Source: Eretmocerus hayati
Taxonomy: Eukaryota; Arthropoda; Insecta; Hymenoptera; Aphelinidae
Direction of reading: 5' to 3'
DNA: 64,000 nt
NCBI GenBank assembly: GCA_029851415.1
Contig: CM056741.1
Location: 88,075,282-88,139,281, forward strand
Shown: piece by piece, positions 48,446 through 60,430 of the stretch
Position numbering within the stretch: the first letter of the stretch is position 1
How the letters are laid out: each line of letters opens with the position of its first letter
Notes under the pieces: generated by a model
What the model was told of the DNA's origin: nothing
What the model saw: the letters and a program-made list of their open reading frames with translations, nothing else
The model's database searches: none
Translations under genes and position numbers: made by a program

Positions 48446-49540
48446 CGTAGCCGGTTTATAGAATCCGCCCTCCTATATACTGGCTGGTCAGTCTATAGAC
48501 AGCGCGCGGATAATGGACTCCACGTGAAGAGACGCATCTGTCTATCAACCGGCTGGTCAGTTTATAAACTGGCTGACTGGTCCAGCCGGTCTATAAACTG
48601 ACCAATCGCGCTCGCACGGATAGTAGACTCCTGAGTGCGAATCAAAACGAGGTGTCTTTTCTAGAAACAGAGCATAGTTTCGGAGAGTTAGACAAATTAT
48701 CGAGCTGTCTGGACGAATAAGACTTCATTTCTCATTAAGAAGTCAAAAATCCTATCAAATATGACAGAAAATGCCTGATTATTTCTATCTACTGAAATCA
48801 CTATCAATGGGCATAGATCGTTCTCGGAATGCTTGAATTACTGTACCAAGTGAGTCATTTCTTTCCACAAGAACTAGAGTCATGTCATCGAGAATTGCAT
48901 CTTAGTTACGTTTTGGAAGGAAGAACGACGTTTGGCGCGACATGAAGCTTCTATCGAAGATAAATGGATCTCGTGAGGTATAATTTCACTGTGCTGGTAT
49001 CCCATATTTGTTCAGCTTCTCGAGGGAACCAACCCTCGAGTATAGCATCTTTGGTTTCATCCTAATATACTGCATGGCTTGTTTCAAAGCAGAGTTACAA
49101 TCCAATTTTTGGTGTCATAAGTCAGGTGCTTGTGAAAATGAATGACTCGCTTATTGCAGTATTTCAAGCATCCTAAAAACGATCTATATCTATTGATAGT
49201 GATTTTAGTCATGATCTATTCCAAACAAGAGTGATTCCAGTAGATTAAAATAACCAGACAATTATTCATATTTGATATTATTTTGACTTTTGAATTAGGA
49301 GTAAAGTTGTATACATCCACATAGCAAAGACACCTCGTTTTGATTTGCACCAAGAAGTCTACTATCCGCGCCAGCGCTATTGGTCAGTTTGAAGACCGGC
49401 TGGACCAATCAGCCAGTTTATAAACTGACAAGTCGGTTGATAGACAGATGCGTGTTGTTCACGTGGAGTCTACTATCCGCGCGCTGTCTGTAGACTGATC
49501 AGCCATTCTATAGACGGGCGGATTCTATAAACCGGCTACG
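48446..49540. mobile_element. Terminal-inverted-repeat element (1095 bp) in a TA tract
   Basis: cgtagccggtttatagaatccgcc (48446) is inverted at 49540. About 220 bp on each side pair, including agacaccttgtttt-type inner ends near 48665 and 49325. The arms contain repeated accggctggtcagt blocks. The inner 650 bp are AT-rich and non-coding. Both ends abut TA repeats. Confidence 0.65.
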
Positions 49541-49799
49541 ATATATATATATAATGAGCGATGATCGCGTGTACGAGGTGAAAAAAAACGATCCGCCGTG
49601 GACCTTGGTCAAGCCTGAACTTTATGCCGCACGGGGCACCAGAGTGTAGGTCCGCCGTGGGCCAATATTGAGGCAAAACTGATTTCGAACTGCATGAGCT
49701 CTATTGAGAAGAGAGGAAAGACACACGTACGGATATTATTGTCTTAGTGAGATCGATCACACGACAATACATATTAGAGTAAGGCCCCGGTTATTGAGC

Positions 49800-50010
49800 G
49801 TAGTTCGATTATCCCAAATAAGAAATATCCCAAAATGCAACTTCCCAAAAATATTTTTCCCAAAGTATTTTTCCCAGATTAAATTGTCCCAAATTGAATT
49901 TTCCCCAAAAATTCATCCCAAAATTTTTTTCCCAAAACGACAATCGCCAAAATGTTCTTCCCAAGAATATATTTTCCAAAAATTATTTTCCCAGGAATAC
50001 TTTCGGAGAA
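49800..50010 (+). repeat. Degenerate short tandem repeat, unit about 17 bp (ttcccaaaatatttt)
   Basis: About twelve imperfect copies of a ttcccaaaatatttt-like unit. The apparent open frames are a by-product of the repeat. Confidence 0.65.
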
Positions 50011-51283
50011 CTGGGGAAAAATCGTCGACAACATCCCTCGGGGATCTTGAGTGTTGATGTGATGTGGCAAAACTGCGGGTAATTGGTCGGATTCGAATGC
50101 GTTTTGATCTGGGCATGCATATGAAAAGAAGGGAGATGTGGCCACTCTTGGCAACCTAGCCACGGTGATTCAATGAAACTCTCACATGCTCATGGAATCG
50201 AAATTCTCGCTCTCCGCGGATCCATCGTAGCCAAAATATCATAACCCAACTAGTCATCTGAAGTATGTTCCTCGTGCCCTCTGTATCGCTTGGGAGGAAT
50301 CCTTCAGCTATTCAAAGTTTGAGAATTGTCAGGATTCCAATTTGAGAACGAATGCGATGGATTGTAAGTAATGAGCAGTAGAACGGTGAACGTCATCGAA
50401 AGATAAAAGTTTCGGGTGCTCGTTTATGTTTTACCAACATGAGTGAATTTTCTGCCTGTGATTGACCCTCGCGACCCAGGACAATATTTGGCTCGATGGA
50501 ATGATCCTGAGCTCTGAGGAATTCAGGACACTTTTATCAAGGTATTCATACGGTGGAATCTTGACTGTTAATCTAGTGACGAAACTTTTGGATGAGGAGA
50601 AGGCGTTAGGAACACAGTAGTATAGATGAATTATGAAGGGAGGGAGGAATGACACCGTAGGTTTTCTAGCCATCAGAAATAGAAGTTGTTGTGGTAACTA
50701 AATTGTTCATCACATTCAGCACGCGAGTTGGAATTTTCTTTGGCGCGGTAGTTGGTGCGATTCGCTTCTATCATTGGGAGAAAATCGTTGTATGAAAAGT
50801 GCTATAGGGAATGGGGCGAATTAAATACACCTCGCTTTGTAGGAGTCAGTTTTTTTTTAATTCAACCATTTCGTATATTGTCAATTGCAACATAAATCGT
50901 GAACGGCACGAGCACTATTCGCCATCGGTATTATCAATATCAAAGATGGAAACAATCTGAATCCAATTTGATATCCATGCGACATCGTGAACTACAAAAG
51001 CTTAGATTAATCAACAAAAAATCATTCGGAAAATCAGGAAATACTAGAATTCATGGAGTCCAGTCACTCAACATTCTCCCATATTCAACATGGACCATGA
51101 ACATTCTCCAACATCGTGTAGTTCTTTTATCTGAGAAATATTTCATCACAGATCCAGCATCTCCCTGTTGGGAATACCACTTATATACAAATAAGCTGGC
51201 TTGGCCCGCTTCTATAGAAATGTCGGACTCGGATACTGTTTATATACATGGAATACAATACCCGTGTATTTTCCTAAATCGTG
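50011..51283. other. Intergenic, nothing recognised
   Basis: One frame of 134 codons (50899-51303) shows no domain and ends in a hairpin repeat. No support for a gene. Confidence 0.45.
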
Positions 51284-51415
51284 TACACTCAAGAGGAGTC
51301 TGAACTGTCCACCAATGCAACCAACTGAAAGGTCTCTCTCCTATGCTCATAGCATGAGAGTGTGACCTTCGAGTTGGCTGCAGTGTGGACAGTTCAGACT
51401 GCTCCCGAGTGTACT
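51284..51415. repeat. Imperfect hairpin, MITE-like (132 bp)
   Basis: tacactc..gagtctgaactgtcca pairs with tggacagttcagactg..gagtgta, with a small loop near 51345. Confidence 0.6.
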
Positions 51416-52686
51416 TGGTAGAGCAATCAAACTGTGATGAATCGATGTAACAATAGGAATAAGGAAAAGTTGGAACAACCTAATCATAATGATGACAGAT
51501 GCACGATTAGACTCACATTCACACCAGTCAGTATACTTCAAACGATTTCTCTGACATCAATATCTCTCATCAGGTACATAGTCTAACTCATGAATTGCAG
51601 GGAAGTTAGTCTGCTCGAAGAAGTAGGAATATCGGTCGCATATCACATATTTGAGTAACAAAACAACAGTCAGAGTTAAACGATGGCAATTGAACTTGAA
51701 CATAAGTCGTCCCAAATCCAAAACGATGACGAAAAAAGATTGTATTCTGTATAATCTCTCATTAACTTGATTCAGAATAGCCTAGTTCCCCAATATCTTT
51801 GGTGAGTGTACATCGATGCCTCTTATGAGGCGTAACACATAATCGCTTGTGGTGTCATCGCGTGCACCAACCAATCGAGTGAGTAATGATAAGATACAAC
51901 CTAACATCGAATTTGGTCAAGTTGCGGACATGACACCAGATCGATGCTGCTCTGGGATAACTTGTTCGTATGGACGCGGATCTGGCGAATTCGTCCGCGG
52001 GAGGCACATCTATTCGAAACTTCCTCTCCTACATACCATATGATTTGATATCACACGTGATATGAAACATAGAAGAATAATCAGTTCCTTGGCCAATAGG
52101 CAGCAACTCCCCCTCTGCCTATCTTCACTTGGGCCGACATCGAATTTTGATACCTGAAAGCTTTAAGAAAAAGGTAGTACTCACAAGTGATGATTCGTGG
52201 ATTCGCGTAACATTTTGCATGAGCCGTCTCAGAAATGGTGTTCTTGGAAGGAGGCAATAACTGAATCAAGGTAATAAGTTACGTCGCATTGAATTGAATG
52301 TAATATCGGCAATGAAATATTTGACATCTGCAATCTCCGGTATAATCAGGAAATAGATATGGAACTTGAAACGAAAAGTCAAAATGGGTGGACTAAGAAA
52401 CGAATATTTACTATTCCACCTCATGAACGTTATACACGTGAACCCAGGATTCCCAAACGGTCAGTAGACTATTCACAAATGATTGATTCACTCAGCAGGT
52501 TTCCAAATCAACTGAATCAACCGATCTCCGAGAGTTCACGACTACCGGCAATATCACAAGAATGTATGAATTCTAACACTTGCCACAGGCGTCTCTCGAG
52601 TAACGCGGAGTTTACGTTCTGCGTCGTCACTGCGCTATCCAAAACCGCATTACGAGGAAAAAGGGAATGCGCTCCGAGGCTCTAAT
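51416..52686. other. Intergenic, nothing recognised
   Basis: No convincing gene. A 108-codon frame at 52359-52685 has no domain. Part of this stretch may belong to the inverted duplication, whose partner would lie beyond the window. Confidence 0.4.
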
Positions 52687-55151
52687 ATTACCGACCAAGA
52701 ATGAACATTTTTGTCAATATGACATTTTATGTGATATTTTGAATCAAAAGTCTTTATTGCAAATATCTATCAACCACTGTAAGTCCATCTGAATCCTCGT
52801 GAGTATGTATTGAACTTGCATAAATTTTCTCTTTTCTCGGAGATAGTCCGTTACTCTCAGACCGTATTGTGCGTCTTACAGAATCTCTACAGATTCCCAT
52901 ATTCTCGTACTCCAGTTGAGGTCAATTTACACTACCAAATCAGTTTAGCATTCAAAAGATCGAACGTGTGTACAAGTCTAGACTGAAATGTAAGCTTCAA
53001 AAACGATTATGCTCCATTGAAAAAATGTTCTCGCGTTCACGGACTGAAATTAGAGATCAGAGTATTTTATGAACGTCGAAGCGTTTTTCGATGAATATAT
53101 ACAATTGAATCATCATATTTGTTCAGCGGACAGTTTGAAGAATGCATTTACTCTGTGGATTATGGCTCAGATATGTTATGAATTCGAATGTTTGAATAAA
53201 AATCCGCGTACCCGGAGTCCAGAACCGCGTAAGTTGAAAGTGGTGGCATTCTAAAGATCGCGGATAACCAAAAGAATGTTATCCTAGAGACGCCTGTATC
53301 ACTTTCATAACATTTCATAATGAACTATCACTTTCACCACGTTCCAAGGATATATTTACTTCCATCACAATTCACAAAACCCAATCATTTTCATAAAACG
53401 AACACTGATCAATGGAATACCGTATTCAGAAGAATCAGAAAGAGGAGGTATATTGGTAAATGGTCACATAATTCAATTTCCCCACGTCTGCGACTGGGTA
53501 CTTGAGAACTGACTCTACCGAGGAATGATTTGATACAGGGAAACGCTCTCCTCAAAGAGCAATGTTCTCCATTCGACAAGCGAATGAGATTTAGTACACC
53601 CTGTCATTTGCAAACGTAGCTATACCCACACATGCAACCGGGTACTTGAGGTATGAAGATTGCAACAAATGATTTGATACTTGCAAGTGCTCTTGTAACG
53701 AGAAATGACCACATATTTAGCGAGGCGCGAGCACTTGCTGACCACGTGGTTCGCGAACTCTGCTTTCCTCCGCACCTGCGACTGGGTACTCACGAGTCAA
53801 TGTTTTGAGTTTTTGGTAGAAGAACAAAAAAATATAAAATGAATGTATGGCGGTCAACAAGGACACTCAAATGTGTAATGTCTCACATGTGGAAATGATA
53901 TGTACAATCATGTGATTGGACACTCATGGAGTGGAAGGCTATACCGAAGTATTTTGAGGTTCAAAGGCAGATTAAGTACTGTACAGATTGAATACTGTCG
54001 GAGAATCGTGAAAAAATGACGACATTACACATATTCGAGAGTTCTTTTCATGCACTCTTACTTTCCCATCTCCATCTCGAACGTGGTTGGTACCGGTAGA
54101 GTTGGAAGAATTCACCACGGGACCATTTTTGTAACACCCAGAGTTTCCCCAATCGACCGCGTGGGTACTGGCTGGGATGCTACTATGGACAACATAATTA
54201 TGAGTTACCACAGAGGTTCTGTGGCAACGGAAGCTAAGTCGCGGTATCCTTAAGCTTATGACTCAGGCCTTCCCACACCAATGGTCCAAGCAGAGCTGTT
54301 ATAAAGAGATTATCAAAATAGAAATTTTCTTTCTGACCGTTTGGGAATCATGGGTACTGATGTAATTCTAAATCTTTCCATCCAAGATGTCTCTATCGAA
54401 TGTTTGCTCTCAAGAATATCATTGAATGTCAATTTCGAATAATTACTAGACCCGTGTCATCGATTAGTTATTGATCAATTTTCTATTACGATGAAAGTTC
54501 GCGAAGTATTTCAGATGAACAGCGAGTCATCCATCCGGACATTACGGAGAAAACTGATGAAACCACACAGGAATCGTTCATTCACATTGACCGTTACTCA
54601 ACCATTAGATGGTAAAATTGGTTGTAAGAGAATATTCAAAATACAAGAGCATCAGAATTCCAGTATCACAGGGGAGAGAGATATTAAATGATGAAATGTC
54701 TTTCCCTGAACTTTCAGATACATAATGATCAACGAATCATCAGGTGAGTACTAGTAATGAAAACACCATTACCTTTTTTGTCCTTCGGCCGATATCTCTT
54801 CCTTTTTTTCTGCTCCGTTCGAGCATATGCCCTGTCATCAACGTGAGGCCACTTCGATCCAACATGAAATCGCATACCTACACAGTCGATTATAATTGAG
54901 ATCAATACAAAAAACGAAATATATTGTCCAAAATTCTTAGGTCGTAAGATTGATAAAAAAACTGTAAGCAATATATCCTCGATCGCAGATATTTACCTCT
55001 GAATGGTGGCTCTACGTGAGCGTTCTGCCTGTATGGAGGACAGTATTGTACGAATGGAGGCGTGTGTAAGTACCAGCGAGGTAGACTGTGCCCGGGCAGC
55101 ACGGATCCGTACTCCCCAGCTGGCTGTTGACACGGAGAAAAAAATTGCGGA
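52687..55151 (+). repeat. Left arm of large inverted duplication
   Basis: Base 52687 onward (ttaccgaccaagaatgaac) is the inverse of the last bases of the window. Pairing continues with scattered substitutions to about 55151, where it meets the inverse of 61686. It includes the 3' exons of the minus-strand candidate gene. Several short frames are kept in both arms (for example 53320-53505 and 63183-63368), which reflects recent duplication rather than proof of coding. Confidence 0.8.
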
Positions 55152-56414
55152 GGACTCGGTGGATTCCAGCGTACGGTTTCTGAGCAGAGCGCATCATGTC
55201 CCCTCGCTGTATTCAGATTCTGAAAAGACGGCAGAGGGTACTGTCTAGGTAGACATGGGGGAACAACCCTGTCATAATCCATCTGGCCTGGGACCAAATA
55301 CTCCGACAAATTCCTGTCAGATTGAGCTATTGGCATGAAAGCAGACGTATAAGTGCTCCTCTCCGATGACGGATACGTCGCAGGTACTCTCATGGCATCA
55401 TTCGGTGGTCTGGGAAGAACTCTCCTGTCTATCTGATGAGCATCGTCAGTGTAGGCTGTAACGAGAGAAAGCATTGTATCATTTTATCATAAATATTCTC
55501 ATTCGATTTGAGGAGAAAATGCATATCCCTAACTTTGCATCAAAATCCAAAGCTCAACAGGCATGATGATCGATCATTGACCCTCACGCCAGACTGAAAA
55601 TCCTTGAATCTCATCAAGTAAGACAAAACAAGATCGTGACAAAGAATTCGTTTGATCTTGAGGCGACGGTAACGAAAATATACGATAGTGGTCAAAAACA
55701 CCCCTGGTTCGAGACGAGATTGAGATGCTCGTTCTCAATCTCTCTCGATAGAAACTCGTCACACCAACATTCCATGATCAAACACTCTTATTTCATGAAA
55801 TGCTCAATTTTGTGTGCTAAAATTTGAATATGCAGAGTCTATCATCGAACGAAGTGGATGATCCCCCTTGTGTGAACCTTATATTTTATAAAACATACAA
55901 AACTCGACCTCCATGTCTATTATTTCGCTAGATTGAGAAATCAGTCAAGCAAGATGGGATTAACTGTCCTCAGTTTCGAGATAAGATGGCGCTAGCAATT
56001 TCTCCAACACTCCAACCTCGAAACGAGGGGAAATGGCATTTACAACACCCAAGACGAGATGAAAATGGCATAAGTCTCAACATGTCCTGCTCGAGTGAAA
56101 CTCTCTCGATGATGTCACAGAATCATCAATCATGCGTATCAAGCTTCGTTTGCAAGTAGGGTCAGTTGAAAATACATAACTTCAGAGCAAGATTTAATCG
56201 AATGACCATAAGCATCGAGGCTCATTGATCCAGTGAAACCTTCCCCCTTCTGAGTGGAGCGAAATTTGTAACACTGGATGAGATAATTCTACGAGACTTC
56301 TGATTAATAATATTAATTGCTTACCTGTAGAGACAGAGAGATCCAGTGGCAATTCACTGATTCCTGGAGTTGCAACATTCCCGAATGCAGTATTTGACAA
56401 CACTTCTTTCAAAC
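54605..56414 (-). CDS. Candidate spliced gene of unknown function (four exons, start not found)
   Basis: Minus-strand exons: 56414-56325 (90 bp), 55455-54997 (459 bp), 54877-54773 (105 bp), and a possible last exon 54705-54605 ending in TAA. Every junction has AG acceptor and GT donor, and every intron is phase 1, so the frame is continuous. The first exon encodes ELPLDLSVST, containing PLDLS, the known CtBP-binding motif. The second is rich in Pro, Tyr and Ser. The third is short and basic (TEQKKRKRYRPKDKK), a nuclear-localisation-like run. Together these suggest a nuclear regulatory protein; this is inference. No in-frame ATG precedes exon 1. The last exon is the weakest call. Confidence 0.45.
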
Positions 56415-56750
56415 CTAATACAGAAAAAATAACGAGTGGTTGGAGCTTCCACTTTTTCTAATTAATTTTGACACTCGATCGATATGATCGGATATCGTAT
56501 TTACTTCCACTTTTTCGATTTGCACGCTGCCTATGTAGACAAGATTTTTGATCAAAGAACTTGATGTTGGATACTATAGAGTCCTTCGATTCCTGAACTT
56601 ATGATATATGTAGTGTATCGGATCGCGGAGAATATTCTGTGTGCTTTTTTCACCGTGATACTTAGAAAATGGGATTCGAGTTATTATTGCGTACCTTACA
56701 CTACATACCTTACCATTACTGGCGAAAATGAACATAGAGTAAAAACTTAC

Positions 56751-57073
56751 CACTGAACTTCACCCACACTGAAGAGGTAATTCAAGTGACCCGTGTTGCT
56801 GATCTATGTCATTGAGCCTGGAGTGGGGCTCAAAATACGACGAACTTGTTGCACTGCATCCACGCGCGAAACACAAGCTTTCTTTAGTGACGCGGGCTCA
56901 TGTTCCTCCCTACCTCTAACTAGTACTCTGATATCACGAGCATCGGCGAAGAGAGTGTCGAAAGACTTTGTTGCGTCGTCCCGTGCTCGTTAACTGCGCC
57001 AGGGCACAGAGCACAAGTCGATCAGTTATGCGGCGCCGCGTCGTGCTCGGCCGACTCACTCACCTACAGCATA
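56751..57073 (-). other. Candidate 5' untranslated exon and CpG-rich promoter of the minus-strand gene
   Basis: On the minus strand a donor ttcagtg|gtaagt ends an exon at 56751. Upstream sequence to about 57250 is CpG-rich. Another donor-like ctgtag|gtgagt lies at about 57073. The frame entering exon 56414 has a stop here and no ATG, so I treat it as untranslated. Confidence 0.35.
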
Positions 57074-57370
57074 GAGAGGCGATTGTGCGGCTCCACTCAC
57101 GATAAGGGTAACTATTCAAGTGAAAATTCACGCGAACCGCACTCGCGCATACACACTTTCGCAAGCTTGTAATTTTATTGAATTTCCCTGCGAGCGCCGT
57201 ACCTTAGGGCTAGTCCGGAATCCTTGCGGAACCGCAGCCAGACACTCACCGGAGTACATTCACGCTTTGCAACAATATCTAGTTTTCAAATAATGCAAAC
57301 ACTTTTCGGATTGAATCATTGAGTCAGCGCGCTTTCCTATAAAATTTCCAATCATTTGAGCTCAGGTGCG

Positions 57371-57505
57371 TCTCAGAACTCGTAATATATTTTGAGAGGT
57401 TTGGGAAACGGCAATCTTGAGCTGTCGCTGCCGCATCATAGGAACCATGCGTCATGCACGATTGCCGTTTTCCAAATCTCGCAAAATATACCACGAGTTT
57501 TGAGA
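57371..57505. repeat. Imperfect hairpin, MITE-like (135 bp)
   Basis: tctcagaactcgtaatatattttgaga..aaacggcaatc on the left pairs with the inverse at 57460-57505. The arms are about 46 bp. Confidence 0.6.
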
Positions 57506-57873
57506 CTCAACAAAGGTCATTGAGTTTTGTTGCGTTGAAACAATTGGAAATTTTATTGGGAAGAACGCTGACTCAATTATTTGGTCCGGAAAAAGTATGC
57601 AAGTATGTAAAAACTAAAAATTGTTTGAATCACGCTCTGCAAATCACCGTGGAGCCACCTATGGAGCAGTAAATTGTACGGACTGGCCTTAACACGATTG
57701 GGAAAAACAGAGAATGGGATGATCTCGAGAAATTATGGGACTGTACTAATGGAAGCAGCTACTGCCGTTGCATACTTGGTCAGAATTCGAGATATTTTGG
57801 ACGAATATCCAGAGAGAGGCGCTGCTGTCTCCGAACACAGACTGGACGTTGTGAAAATTTTTGGAGCAGGCCT
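57506..57873. other. Short open frames of unknown significance
   Basis: Two adjoining frames on the plus strand (57454-57672 and 57674-57877) have no recognisable domain. The first includes hairpin sequence and the second runs into the TTAA element. Not called as genes. Confidence 0.35.
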
Positions 57874-57877
57874 TTAA

Positions 57878-58736
57878 GGGGGGGTGCACCCTTGATTTTG
57901 AAGTCTGCCCTAAACAATCATGGGGGGCTGAAGATCTGGATTCATGTGTATTTTTTTGATCTAAAAACGATGGCGCAGTCGGTTGTTCGAAAAAAAATTT
58001 TTCGGCCATATTTATTTCCTGGTTTGCGTCCCCTTGGTCGGATCGCCAAATCCATACAACATTTTGTTTGAAATCATAAAAAATACCCCCAAACGAATTT
58101 TCAGGCCATTCCGTTAATGTCCGTGGGACAAGATACATTTTTTCGGATCAAAAATCTGAGTTTTCTTGCTGAAATGCCTCAGAACTCGAAAAATATCGAT
58201 AATTTCGAAAAATGACAGGAATATTTTGTTGTTTCGATTGAAAAATTACATCGGATTAGTGCACTGAGACAATCAGAAATCGAAGATTTTTATATGAAAA
58301 ATTAGACATATAAAATTGTGATTTTTCTCTTGATTTTTGAAATATTCTGTTGACTAATCCGATGCAATTTTTCAACCTGAACATGAAAGTATCCTTGACA
58401 TTTTTCGAAATTATCGTTATTTCTCGAGTTCTGGGGCATTTTAGGAAGAAAATTTAGATTTTTGACTCGAAGAAATGTATCTTAGCGCACAGAATTTGAT
58501 GGATCGGTCTGTAAATTCAATTGGGTGTACTTGCTGTGATTTTGAACAAAATGTCGTATGGGTTTGGTGATCCGACAAAGGGGGCGTGAAACAGGAAATA
58601 AATATGGTAGAAAAATATGTTTTTCGGAAAATCGACTACGCCATCGTTATTAGATCGAAAAAATACGTATAAATATGGATCTTCAGCCCTCCATGATTTT
58701 TTAGGCCAGAGTACAAAATCAGGGGTGCACCTTCCC
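57878..58736. mobile_element. Palindromic element (859 bp) flanked by TTAA
   Basis: The ends gggggggtgcaccc and the inverse of gggaaggtgcacccc lie inside TTAA on both sides (57874-57877, 58737-58740). The arms pair over most of their length, around a centre near 58300. TTAA duplications are typical of piggyBac and Kolobok families; the ends alone do not decide which. Non-autonomous. Confidence 0.7.
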
Positions 58737-58740
58737 TTAA

Positions 58741-59190
58741 ATTGCAACACGAGAATACTGAGATTTGAGTACTTATCAATTCTACAATTGTTGTTAGTGC
58801 TTCGAACCAGAGTCTAGAACTTCATTGGTAATGATAAGAACTGATCAAATACCTCATTATTCTCATCTCACCATCTGCGAGCTGCAACTGCAATGGCTGC
58901 TTCATAACTTTTCTATCATGTCGAGCTTCATTGGAGACGTCGCACTGTAAGAAGTGAAAACGAAGTTTTTATCGTTAGCAGAGGTTTGAAAGCATAGGCG
59001 CTGAATACCGACAATTTCCCACTACTTCTCATTGTGCGAGGTAAGTGCCTCTCTGCGTTCATCAAAAATGTCTTATACTGACTCAGCATCCACCGCCTAC
59101 AGGTGATCTCATTCGGGTAGTCGGAGAATTCATTGAAATTGCTCTATACACTTTATTTTGAAAGATTGGAAAATTTTGATTCAGTGTTAG
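58741..59190. other. Intergenic, nothing recognised
   Basis: AT-rich, no gene or repeat end seen. Confidence 0.4.
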
Positions 59191-60430
59191 ATACTTAGCT
59201 GCCAAGGTCGCAATCCAGTGGGTGAGATAGAAGCGCTAGACTCAGCAGAAACACTCGTCATGAGCTGGCGCACCTGCACGCAAGGGAGTTGGAGGCACCA
59301 GACTCGGCGACACCAACCGTGATCAGCTGCTGCGCCCGCATACAGGTAGGTTGGAGGCACTTGGGTGAGCGAGGCAGAGGTGGTAGTTTCCACGACACCA
59401 CCCGTGATCATCTAACGCGCTTCCACAAAAAATGGAGCGCCAGGCTCCGCAGCGGTCTCTTCTTGGAAGTCCGCGGCGGCCGCATGCAGGAAAATTGGAG
59501 GCTCCAAATACGATTGCGTCACTCGTGAACAGCTTCTACGCCCGTATGCACGAGTGTTGGAATACCAGATTCGGTAGCGGTACCCGTGATCAGCTGCTGC
59601 GCGCGCATGCAGGAGAGGTGCAGGCGCCAGACTGGACTGCACCACGGAAATTAGCTAACGCACCTGCACGCAAGGGAGTTGGAGGCACCAGACTCGGCGG
59701 CGCGTCGCCACGGCGCCACTCGTGATCAGCTGCTGCGCCCGCATGCAGGTAGATCGGAGGCTCTTGGGTGGGGGAGAGAGAGGCGCTAGACTCGACGGCG
59801 CGACCCGTGATCAACTAACGCGCTCCCAAGCGGAAAATTGAAGCGCCAGGCTCCGTCGCGTCTCTTCTTGCAAGTCCACTGCGCTCGCGCTTGAGTGAGT
59901 GGGAGAGATGCCCCAGACTCGACGGCACCACCCGTGAGCAGCTGCCTCGCCCGCATGCAGAAAAGTTGCTCGCGCCAGACTTGACTGCACCACACGTAAA
60001 TAGCTGACGCACCTGGACACTAGGAGGATGGAGGGACCAGACTCGGCGGCGCCACCCGTGATGAGCTGCATAACTCGCATGCAGGTAAATTGAAGGCACT
60101 TGGGTGAGCGAGGGAGAGACGATAGACTCGATTGCGCCAACCGTAGTTATCTAACGCGCTCTCAAGCGAAAAACTGAAGCGCCAATCTCTTCTGCGAGTC
60201 TGCGGCGACCGCATGCGGAAGAATTGGAGGCGCCGAATACGATGGCACCACTCGCGAACAGCTGCCATGCCCGGATGCAGGGAAGTTGGAGTACCAGACT
60301 CGGTGGCGCCAACCATGATCAGCTGCTGCGCTCGCATTCAGAAAGATCGGAGGCACTTGGGTGAGCGAGAGAGGGGTGCGTGCTAGACTCGACGGCACCA
60401 CTCATATAGTGCTTCGCGCGTCCGCTGAGC
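59190..60430 (+). repeat. GC-rich minisatellite, unit about 70 bp with higher-order period
   Basis: A unit like ggaggc.ccagactcgg.ggc.ccacccgtgatcagctg..gc.cgcatgcaggaa recurs throughout. A longer pattern (cacctgcacgcaagggagttggaggc) recurs near 59269, 59661 and, altered, 60010, giving a higher-order period of about 350-390 bp. Overlapping frames on both strands are by-products. Confidence 0.75.

Noticed and set aside
50899..51303. 134-codon frame
   Set aside because: No domain, and its end lies in a hairpin repeat.
53320..53505. 61-codon frame kept in both arms of the inverted duplication
   Set aside because: Recent duplication explains the conservation; no codon bias evidence can be judged by eye.
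57454..57877. Two adjoining open frames
   Set aside because: The first is partly hairpin sequence, the second ends in a transposable element, and neither has a recognisable domain.
59289..60401. Many long frames on both strands of the minisatellite
   Set aside because: Repeat-driven absence of stops in GC-rich sequence.
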